In this document: positions 1 to 5,810 of the stretch, piece by piece
How positions within the stretch are numbered: the first letter of the stretch is position 1
Layout: every line of letters begins with the position of its first letter
Source: Ilumatobacteraceae bacterium
GTDB lineage: Bacteria; Actinomycetota; Acidimicrobiia; Acidimicrobiales; Ilumatobacteraceae
DNA length: 6,100 nucleotides
Assembly (NCBI GenBank): GCA_007117775.1
Contig: SKFX01000129.1
Location: 1-6,100, forward strand
Direction of reading: 5' to 3'
Translations under genes and position numbers: made by a program
Notes under the pieces: model-generated
What the model was told of the DNA's origin: nothing
The model's input: only the letters and a program-made list of their open reading frames with translations
Databases searched by the model: none

Positions 1-2
1 AT

Positions 3-347
3 CGCGCCATCGCGTCTGGTCTCGTGGTGTCAGCCCATGACATCAGCGAGGGCGGCCTCGCCGTGGCGCTCGCCGAGATGGTGATCGCGTCGGGTCTCGG
101 GATCGAGACCGCACCGCTCGACGAACTCGGCCACGAGGATGTGACCGTCGCGCTGTTCGCCGAGTCGGTCTCGAGGATCATCCTCGAGGTGGCACCGGCG
201 GATCTCGGAGCACTGGCCGCCGTGCTCGATGAGCCCGTGGTGGTCGTCGGCCACCTCACCGACAGCGCCTCGCTGGTGATCGGCGATACCGACATCGACC
301 GCGACCGACTCTGCGACGCCCATCACCGTCGGGGTCTCGAGCCATGA
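3..347 (+). CDS. purL: Phosphoribosylformylglycinamidine synthase subunit PurL, C-terminal fragment (5' end outside window)
   Basis: This is the last 114 codons of PurL, the synthetase subunit that turns FGAR, ATP and glutamine-derived ammonia into FGAM (purine step 4, cytoplasmic). The frame is open from the window edge, so the gene starts upstream. The fragment begins RAIASGLVVSAHDISEGGLA. The SAHDxSxGGLAVALAE motif (about residues 10-24 of the fragment) is the hallmark of the second AIRS-like C-terminal domain of PurL. A further LFAESxSR motif (about residues 51-58) is also typical. The protein ends soon after this domain with no fused glutamine amidotransferase, and purQ follows at once, so this is the small PurL type that works with separate PurQ and usually PurS. 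The stop lies inside the ATGA shared with purQ. The GTG at 24 is internal and not a real start. The family call is secure; the upstream part cannot be judged. Confidence 0.95.
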   Translation, partial: RAIASGLVVSAHDISEGGLAVALAEMVIASGLGIETAPLDELGHEDVTVALFAESVSRIILEVAPADLGALAAVLDEPVVVVGHLTDSASLVIGDTDIDRDRLCDAHHRRGLEP

Positions 348-1093
348 ACGCCGGACCGCGCGCCCTGGTCATCGCCGGGCCGGGAACGAACCGCGACCAT
401 GCCGCGGTGCGGGCTCTGACGTTGGCGGGGGCCGAGGCCGACACGGTGACGTCGACGGCGTTGCTCGCATCACCCGAACTGCTCGCAGCGGCACAGATCG
501 CCGTCATCGCCGGTGGGTTCAGCCATGCCGACGCCCTCGGTGCCGGACGGATGCTGGCCCTGGAGCTGACCCGCGGTGCCGATGGTCTCCTCGCCGATGC
601 GCTGCACCGGTTCGTCGACGGTGGTGGTGCGGTCCTCGGGATCTGCAACGGATTCCAGGTGCTGGTCCGCAGTGGTCTGTTGCCCGGCGCCCTCGGCCAT
701 AACACCAGCGGTCGGTTCCAATGTGAATGGGTCAGCCTCGAGGTCGGTGACAGTCACTGTGTCTGGACCGATGGTCTCGGCGGTGCCGATGGCACCGCAC
801 CGATCATCGACTGTCCGATCGCCCACGGTGAGGGCCGCTATGTGCACCCCGATCCCGATGGGCTCGCGGCCGCCGGCCAGGTGGTGCTGCGCTATGCGTC
901 AGCGAATCCGAACGGGTCGGTGGCCGAGATCGCCGGGGTCTGCGACGCGACCGGTCGGGTGCTCGGCCTGATGCCTCATCCCGAGGACCATGTGCTCGCC
1001 GAACAGCATCCACTGCATCATCGCGGTGATGCGACCATCGGCGGTCTCGGCCTCGAATTGTTCCGTGCCGGGGTGGCGGCGGTGGGGTCATGA
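344..1093 (+). CDS. purQ: Phosphoribosylformylglycinamidine synthase, glutamine amidotransferase subunit PurQ (long variant)
   Basis: PurQ hydrolyses glutamine and passes ammonia to PurL for FGAM synthesis. The 249-residue protein is a class I (triad) amidotransferase. The nucleophile is Cys101 in GICNGFQ (99-105), and the His and Glu of the triad are His212 and Glu214 in LMPHPE (209-214). Other PurQ signatures are AGGFSHADALGAGR (56-69), where most family members have GGFSYGD, then LLPGALGHN (112-120), PIAHGEGRY (158-166) and NPNGS (188-192). It is longer than the roughly 225 residues of Bacillus or mycobacterial PurQ. The PGTNRD start and the MPHPEDHVLAEQHP tail recall the longer PurQ subtype I remember from Planctomycetes and Chloroflexi. 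The ATG overlaps the purL stop (ATGA), and a GGGG run at 331-334 could serve as a weak ribosome binding site. The function is secure; the subtype placement is from memory. Confidence 0.96.
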   Translation: MNAGPRALVIAGPGTNRDHAAVRALTLAGAEADTVTSTALLASPELLAAAQIAVIAGGFSHADALGAGRMLALELTRGADGLLADALHRFVDGGGAVLGICNGFQVLVRSGLLPGALGHNTSGRFQCEWVSLEVGDSHCVWTDGLGGADGTAPIIDCPIAHGEGRYVHPDPDGLAAAGQVVLRYASANPNGSVAEIAGVCDATGRVLGLMPHPEDHVLAEQHPLHHRGDATIGGLGLELFRAGVAAVGS

Positions 1094-2043
1094 TCCCGAC
1101 GACGCTGCCCGAGGCGTTCTGGGACCTCGCGTTGGATCTGCCCGACCGGCGCGACGGAAAGGTCCGGGTGTCGTATCGGCTCGGCGATGACCAGCGGCTG
1201 TTGATCACCACCGATCGCATCTCGGCCATGGATCGTGTCGTTGGCGCCGTTCCCTACAAGGGTCAGGTGCTCAACCAACTGTCCGATTTCTGGTTCGCGG
1301 CGACCGCTGATGTGGTTGCCAACCATGTGGTGTCGGTCCCCGATCCCAATGTCATGGTGGTGCGCGCCGCACAGCCGCTACCCGTCGAGGTGGTGGTGCG
1401 CGGCTATCTGACCGGTGTGACCTCGACGTCGATGTGGACCCGATATACGGCCGGGGCCCGCGAGATCGACGGCTACCGCCTCGCGGACGGTCTCAACAAG
1501 AACTCGTCGCTCCCCACACCGCTGATCACCCCGACCACCAAAGCCCACGACGGCGGCCATGATGAGCCGATCAGCGTGGCCGGCGTCGTCGAACGCGGCC
1601 TCGTCGACACTGAGATCTGGGAGCAGGTCTGCGAGGTGGCCCTCGCGCTGTTCGCCCGTGGCACCGAGATCGCAGCGGCCGCCGGTGTGATCCTGGTGGA
1701 CACCAAATACGAGTTCGGACTCGATGCCGAGGGGGCGTTGATGCTGATCGATGAGGTCCACACCCCGGACTCATCGCGGCTGTGGGTGGCTGCGACCTAC
1801 ACCGAGCGCATCGCTGCGGGCCTCGAGCCCGAAGGTCTCGACAAAGAAGATGTCCGCCGGGCCGTGATGGCTCATCACGACGATGCCACCGGGGGCCGAG
1901 CTGCGCTGCCCGATGAGGTGGTGCGCGCTGCGGTGGATCGCTATCTCGACGCCTTCGAGCGTCTGACGGGCACCGAGTTCGCCGCCGGGGAGTACCCGGT
2001 GGGACCGCGTATCGAGCGGGCGATCGCCCAGCTGGGAGAATGA
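1090..2043 (+). CDS. purC: Phosphoribosylaminoimidazole-succinocarboxamide synthase (SAICAR synthetase)
   Basis: PurC ligates aspartate to CAIR with ATP to give SAICAR (step 7). The 317-residue protein shows the family motifs in order: the nucleotide-binding start GKVRVSY (23-29), TDRISAMD (41-48, usually SAFD), PYKGQVLNQLSDFWF (55-69), LPVEVVVRGYLTG (97-109), TPTTKAHDGGHDEPIS (147-162) and IDEVHTPDSSRLW (220-232). Its length and motif spelling match the larger roughly 300-residue class (yeast Ade1-like and many bacteria) rather than the short E. coli form of about 237 residues. The residue after GKVR is Val, where this class often has Asp; the E. coli enzyme also lacks Asp there, so I do not read it as inactivation. 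The ATG lies in the ATGA shared with the purQ stop, and the G-rich GGTGGGG just upstream (1081-1087) is a plausible ribosome binding site. The protein appears intact. Confidence 0.97.
   Translation: MIPTTLPEAFWDLALDLPDRRDGKVRVSYRLGDDQRLLITTDRISAMDRVVGAVPYKGQVLNQLSDFWFAATADVVANHVVSVPDPNVMVVRAAQPLPVEVVVRGYLTGVTSTSMWTRYTAGAREIDGYRLADGLNKNSSLPTPLITPTTKAHDGGHDEPISVAGVVERGLVDTEIWEQVCEVALALFARGTEIAAAAGVILVDTKYEFGLDAEGALMLIDEVHTPDSSRLWVAATYTERIAAGLEPEGLDKEDVRRAVMAHHDDATGGRAALPDEVVRAAVDRYLDAFERLTGTEFAAGEYPVGPRIERAIAQLGE
2034..2039 (+). promoter_or_regulatory. Ribosome binding site GGGAGA for purF
   Basis: GGGAGA sits at the very end of purC. It directly abuts the ATG at 2040, which is too close for normal initiation, but stands about 9 bases from the in-frame ATG at 2049. 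It therefore favours 2049 as the purF start unless ribosomes re-initiate by termination coupling at the ATGA. This is seen in the sequence; its use is inferred. Confidence 0.45.
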
Positions 2044-3545
2044 TCACCATGCACTCCGACATCCCGATCACGGCGACCGGCCGAACCGCCGTCGCTGACG
2101 ATATGACGGTGACACCGGTCGCCCTGAGCGACGGACCACGCGAGGAATGCGGGGTCATCGGCGTCGCCCGGCCCGACGGTGAAGGGGTCGCACAACTGGC
2201 CTTCTTCGGGTTGTTCGCCCTCCAGCACCGCGGCCAGGAGGCGGCCGGCATCGCCGTCAGCGACGGCCATCGCGCCCGGGTCCACAAGGCCGCCGGACTC
2301 GTCACCAATGTCTTCACCCCCGAAGCGCTGGCACCACTCAACGGTTATCACGGCATCGGCCACACCCGCTACAGCACCACCGGCATCAACAGCGACCGCA
2401 ATATCCAACCGTTCCTGGTCGAGACCATGCACGGCCCGCTCGCCCTCGCCCATAACGGGAACCTCGTCAACGCCGGCGCATTGCGCGATGAACTGTTGGG
2501 CCGCGGGTTCGCACTGAGCGCCACCAGCGACTCCGAGGTGATGACGCTGATGCTGGCCGCAGCCGGTGGCAGCAGTTGGGAGGAGCGCATCGAGCGCACC
2601 ATCCCGGCGTGGAAGGGCGCGTACTCGCTCGTGATCCTGGGTGCGGATCGCGTCATCGCAGTGCGCGATCCGTGGGGGTTCCGACCGCTGTCGGTCGGAC
2701 GTCTGCCGACCGGCGGCCACGCTGTCGCCAGTGAGACCTGTGCGCTCGCCACCTTGGGCTGTGTCGACATCGACGAGGTCCAGCCCGGCGAGATCGTGAC
2801 GCTGTGCGATGGTGAGATGGTGCGCCGGCAGGTGCTCGCCCCGGCCACCGACGCGGCGCGTTGCACCTTCGAGTTCGTGTACTTCTCGCGCCCGGACTCC
2901 TCATGGGCCGGCCGCAATGTCCATGATGTCCGCCAGCGCCTCGGCACCGAATTGGCCCACACCTGCCCGGTGGATGCCGATGTGGTCATCCCGGTCCCGG
3001 ACTCGTCGATTCCAGCCGCCATCGGGTTCGCGAACGCCAGCGGGCTGCCGTTCAACGACGGTCTCATCAAGAACCGCTATATCGGCCGCACCTTCATCGA
3101 ACCGACCCAGGACATCCGCGAGCGCGGTGTCGCACTGAAGTTCAACGCCCTCGGCGGGAACTTGGCGGGCAAACGGGTGGTCATGATCGATGACTCGCTG
3201 GTGCGCGGCACCACCGCAGGGCCACTGGTCGGGTTGATCCGCGAGGCCGGTGCCACCGAGGTGCATGTTCGCATCACCTGTCCGCCGATCACCCACGCCT
3301 GCCATTTCGGTGTCGATATGGGCCATGACGGTGACCTCATGGCGGCGCGCCTCGACACCGAGGCGATCTGTGAGGAGATCGGCGCCGACTCGCTCGGCTT
3401 TCTGCCCCTCGACGCGATGATGCGAGCCGTCGGCAACGCCGATGGCTCGAACAGCGGCTACTGCAATGCGTGTTTCACCGGCACCTATCCGGTGCCCGTG
3501 GCCCCACCCGGCACCAAATCGGCCTTCGAGGGGGTGCTCGGCTGA
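2040..3545 (+). CDS. purF: Amidophosphoribosyltransferase (glutamine PRPP amidotransferase), Fe-S type with long propeptide
   Basis: PurF makes 5-phosphoribosylamine from PRPP and glutamine, the committed and normally feedback-inhibited first step. Of the 501 residues, the N-terminal half is an Ntn-type glutaminase. Its nucleophile is Cys37 in PREECGVIG (33-41), followed by LQHRGQEAAGI (61-71), GHTRYSTTG (107-115), AHNGNLVN (137-144) and RDPWGFRPL (209-217). The C-terminal half is a phosphoribosyltransferase with the PRPP loop VMIDDSLVRGTT (381-392). Cys275, Cys421, Cys475 and Cys478 (in CTFEFVYFSRPDS, THACHFG and YCNACF) match the four [4Fe-4S] ligands of Bacillus subtilis PurF, so this is the iron-sulfur, propeptide-processed type. 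Mature enzyme would begin at Cys37 after removal of up to 36 residues. In-frame starts exist at 2040 (ATGA overlap with the purC stop), 2049 and 2103. I keep 2040 for the overlap, but the ribosome binding site fits 2049 better. The PREECGV context resembles mycobacterial PurF. Confidence 0.97.
   Translation: MITMHSDIPITATGRTAVADDMTVTPVALSDGPREECGVIGVARPDGEGVAQLAFFGLFALQHRGQEAAGIAVSDGHRARVHKAAGLVTNVFTPEALAPLNGYHGIGHTRYSTTGINSDRNIQPFLVETMHGPLALAHNGNLVNAGALRDELLGRGFALSATSDSEVMTLMLAAAGGSSWEERIERTIPAWKGAYSLVILGADRVIAVRDPWGFRPLSVGRLPTGGHAVASETCALATLGCVDIDEVQPGEIVTLCDGEMVRRQVLAPATDAARCTFEFVYFSRPDSSWAGRNVHDVRQRLGTELAHTCPVDADVVIPVPDSSIPAAIGFANASGLPFNDGLIKNRYIGRTFIEPTQDIRERGVALKFNALGGNLAGKRVVMIDDSLVRGTTAGPLVGLIREAGATEVHVRITCPPITHACHFGVDMGHDGDLMAARLDTEAICEEIGADSLGFLPLDAMMRAVGNADGSNSGYCNACFTGTYPVPVAPPGTKSAFEGVLG
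3528..3534 (+). promoter_or_regulatory. Ribosome binding site GAGGGGG for purDM
   Basis: A purine-rich GAGGGGG inside the end of purF lies 10 bases before the ATG at 3545. It supports that ATG over the in-frame GTG at 3470, which would add 25 residues unlike any PurD (they contain TRHQIGLRGGARL) ahead of the conserved RVVVVGGGGRE strand. Seen in the sequence; use is inferred. Confidence 0.55.
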
Positions 3546-5779
3546 TGCGCGTCGTCGTCGTCGGTGGTGGCGGACGCGAACGCGCCATCGCGTGGGCGTG
3601 TCGTCGCCACGGCCACGACACCGAGATCATGGCCGGGATCGATGAGGTGCTGGCAGCATCGGGCGCGATCGACCTCGTGATCCCCGGCCCCGAACAGGTC
3701 CTCGTCGACGGCATCGCGGACCGCTGCGCCGCAGCGCAGATCCCGTGCTTCGGCCCGACGGCCGATCTGGCCCGCCTGGAGTCCTCCAAATCCCATGCCC
3801 GCGAACTGGCCACCGCGCTCGGTATCCCCGGACCGCGCTGGGCGCGCTTTTCTGCCGGCGACCACACCGGAGCGATGACATGGTGGCGCGATCTCGGCGC
3901 GCCGGTGGTGGTGAAACTCGACGGACTCGCGGCCGGCAAGGGCGTCGTGGTCCCGACCGATGATGCCGAGACCGTCGCCGCGATCGATGCCACCACCTCG
4001 GACTTCGTGGTGGAGGAGCGCCTGAGCGGACCCGAGGTGTCGTTGTTGGCACTGTGCGACGGCGAGCGCGCCGTGGCGCTGCCGCTCGCCCAGGACCATA
4101 AGCGCGTCGGCGAGGCCGATACCGGCCCGAACACCGGTGGGATGGGTGCGATCGCACCGGCACCGTTCGACCTCGATGCCGATGAGCTGCTGGCGACCTT
4201 CGTGCAGCCGGTGCTCGACCATCTGCGCGCCGCAGGCACGCCCTATATCGGGGTGCTCTATGCCGGGTTGATGCTGACCGCCGCCGGCCCGCGCCTGATC
4301 GAATACAACGTCCGCTTCGGTGATCCCGAGACCCAGGCGGTCCTCGCGCTCATCGAGTCCGACCTCGCGCAGTTGGCGCTGGCGGCCACTCGCGGTGATC
4401 TGGGGTCGGTGCCGTTGCGCCTCATCGATGGTGCGGCCTGCACGGTCGTCGCCGCTGCGGCCGGCTATCCCGGCGAGCCGACCACCGGTGCCGCGGTCAC
4501 GATCCCGGGTGACCTGATGCGCAGCGATGCGGGCGAGATGCACTGCGATGCGTCCGACACCGTTGCGGTGGTGTTCGAGGCCGCGATGACCGATGGCTGT
4601 GTCTCAGGTGGTCGGGTGCTGGCGGTGACCGGCGTCGGCGCCGATCTCGCGGCGGCGCGCGAGCGCGCCTATGAGGCCATTGCGCGGGTGCACTTCGACG
4701 GGATGCACTATCGGCGCGATATCGGCTGGCGGGTGCCCGGGGCGCGACTCGGGTCCTATGCGGCCGCCGGTGTCGATATCGACGAGGGCGAGCGCGCCGT
4801 CGAGGCCATGCGCGCCGCGGTCGAGCGCACCCACAACGATGCGGTGCTCGGCGGGGTGGGGAGTTTCGGCGGGGTCTTCTCCGCCGCGGCACTGCGCGAG
4901 ATGGACCATCCGCTGCTGGTGGCCTCCACCGACGGTGTCGGCACCAAGGTGGACTTGGCTGGGCGTGCCGGCCGCCTCGATGGCATCGGCGCCGATCTGG
5001 TGAACCACTGCATCAACGATGTGCTGGTGCAGGGGGCGCGTCCGTTGTTCTTTTTGGACTATCTGGCCTCATCGACCATCTCAGCCGAGCGCGTCGCGAC
5101 GGTGGTGACCTCGATGGCCGGCGCCTGTGAGGCGGCGGGCTGCGCGCTGTTGGGCGGCGAGACCGCCGAGATGCCCGGCGTCTATCTGCCCGGCGCACTC
5201 GATGTCGCGGGAACGCTGATCGGTGTGGCAGAAGCCGAGCGGCTGCTGCCGACACCTGGAATCGGTGCCGGTGACGTTCTGGTGGGGATCGCATCGAGCG
5301 GACCCCATACCAACGGCTATTCGCTCATCCGTCGCCTGGTCGAATGGTTACCGCTCGAAGTGGTGCCCGACGGCTTGGAGATATCGGTGGGTGAGGCGCT
5401 GCTGGTGCCGCACCGCAGCTACTACGAGATGCTCTGGCCGTTGATCGATCGCGATGCGTCGCCGCTCAAGGGTCTCGCCCATATCACCGGCGGTGGTCTG
5501 CCCGGCAATGTGGTGCGCGTCCTGCCCGAGGAGGTCACCGCGGTGATCGATCTCGGGTCCTGGCCGGTCCCACCGCTGTTCGCGCTGCTCCGCGATCTCG
5601 CCATCGGTCTCGATGCCGACGAGCTGTATCGGACGCTCAACATGGGTATCGGCATGGTCGCGGTCTGCGCGCCTGACCGGGTTGACGAGGTGCGCGACGC
5701 GATCGATGAGCCGACCTGGATCATCGGTGAATTGATCAGCAGCGACGGCCCGGCTGCGGTGCGCCTGGTCGGCGCCTGA
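3545..5779 (+). CDS. Bifunctional GAR synthetase / AIR synthetase: PurD-PurM fusion protein
   Basis: One 744-residue reading frame joins PurD (phosphoribosylamine + glycine + ATP to GAR, step 2) to PurM (FGAM + ATP to AIR, step 5). The PurD half (about 1-396) has a glycine-rich start GGGGRERA (7-14; usually GGREHA), GPE (48-50), SSKSHA (80-85), the ATP-grasp strand VVVKLDGLAAGKGV (121-134), QDHKRVGEADTGPNTGGMGA (183-202), GVLYAGLM (236-243), metal-binding EYNVRFGDPETQ (253-264), GGRVL (355-359) and RRDIGWR (390-396). Its N-terminal domain is about 23 residues shorter than E. coli PurD and has no APGNAGT segment. The PurM half (about 404-744) starts SYAAAGVDID and has STDGVGTK (461-468), FFLDY (502-506), GGETAEMPG (537-545), SSGPHTNGYSL (584-594), HITGGGL (646-652), GSWPVPPLF (671-679) and NMGIGM (699-704); it looks complete. 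The ATG shares one base with the purF TGA (TGATG). The fusion is directly visible; that both activities work is inferred. Confidence 0.93.
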   Translation: MRVVVVGGGGRERAIAWACRRHGHDTEIMAGIDEVLAASGAIDLVIPGPEQVLVDGIADRCAAAQIPCFGPTADLARLESSKSHARELATALGIPGPRWARFSAGDHTGAMTWWRDLGAPVVVKLDGLAAGKGVVVPTDDAETVAAIDATTSDFVVEERLSGPEVSLLALCDGERAVALPLAQDHKRVGEADTGPNTGGMGAIAPAPFDLDADELLATFVQPVLDHLRAAGTPYIGVLYAGLMLTAAGPRLIEYNVRFGDPETQAVLALIESDLAQLALAATRGDLGSVPLRLIDGAACTVVAAAAGYPGEPTTGAAVTIPGDLMRSDAGEMHCDASDTVAVVFEAAMTDGCVSGGRVLAVTGVGADLAAARERAYEAIARVHFDGMHYRRDIGWRVPGARLGSYAAAGVDIDEGERAVEAMRAAVERTHNDAVLGGVGSFGGVFSAAALREMDHPLLVASTDGVGTKVDLAGRAGRLDGIGADLVNHCINDVLVQGARPLFFLDYLASSTISAERVATVVTSMAGACEAAGCALLGGETAEMPGVYLPGALDVAGTLIGVAEAERLLPTPGIGAGDVLVGIASSGPHTNGYSLIRRLVEWLPLEVVPDGLEISVGEALLVPHRSYYEMLWPLIDRDASPLKGLAHITGGGLPGNVVRVLPEEVTAVIDLGSWPVPPLFALLRDLAIGLDADELYRTLNMGIGMVAVCAPDRVDEVRDAIDEPTWIIGELISSDGPAAVRLVGA
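4733..4753 (+). other. PurD-PurM junction (short linker, with an in-frame GTG)
   Basis: The seven codons VPGARLG (residues 397-403 of the fusion) lie between the usual PurD C-terminal motif DIGWR and the usual PurM N-terminal motif SYxxAGVDI. The linker is therefore almost nil, as if the purD stop and purM start had been lost in frame. The first codon is GTG (4733-4735), with only a weak GGCGG-like element just before it. Internal initiation there would give a normal-length 348-residue free PurM; nothing in the sequence shows whether this happens. Confidence 0.7.
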
Positions 5780-5810
5780 GCTCAGACGTCCGAGCTCGTT
5801 TCGAGCTCAG
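5776..5810. terminator. Candidate bidirectional hairpin between convergent purDM and purE
   Basis: Three copies of the palindrome GAGCTC (5778-5783, 5792-5797, 5803-5808) allow two mutually exclusive hairpins. The inner one pairs GAGCTCG (5792-5798) with CGAGCTC (5802-5808) around a TTT loop, giving 7 perfect base pairs. The outer one pairs CTGAGCTC (5776-5783) with GAGCTCAG (5803-5810), giving 8 perfect base pairs around 19 bases. Both overlap stop codons (purDM 5777-5779, purE 5807-5809 on the - strand). No T tract follows on either strand, so it is not a canonical intrinsic terminator, but its place between two convergent stops suits transcript end formation. The pairing is seen; the function is inferred. 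Confidence 0.4.

Noticed and set aside
24..347. A separate small 107-residue gene starting at GTG 24
   Set aside because: The frame is open back to the window edge and the protein is plainly the C-terminal domain of PurL.
1..347. A promoter or purine riboswitch ahead of purQ
   Set aside because: There is no non-coding space: purQ begins inside the purL stop, and no such element could be recognised within the purL coding sequence.
1156..1176. Val after GKVR in PurC (GKVRVSY) as a possible inactivating change
   Set aside because: This position varies in the family (E. coli PurC has GKAKTVY), and all downstream catalytic and substrate motifs are intact.
3470..3544. GTG at 3470 as an extended start for purDM
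   Set aside because: It would add 25 residues overlapping the purF coding region and not resembling PurD. The ATG at 3545 has a good ribosome binding site and begins exactly at the conserved first strand.
3960..4020. Missing FGxAG loop in the PurD ATP-grasp domain (about nine residues shorter than E. coli between GKGV and VVEE)
   Set aside because: As I recall, mycobacterial PurD also lacks this loop and shares the following GPEVSL motif, so this looks like a lineage trait rather than something new. I used it only as a taxonomic hint.
3485..4543. Long open frames on the - strand (for example 3485-4543 and 3475-4239) opposite purDM, and similar ones opposite purF and purC
   Set aside because: They are shadows expected in GC-rich coding DNA. 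Their translations are rich in Arg, Gly, His and Pro, show no family motifs, and lie opposite strongly conserved genes.
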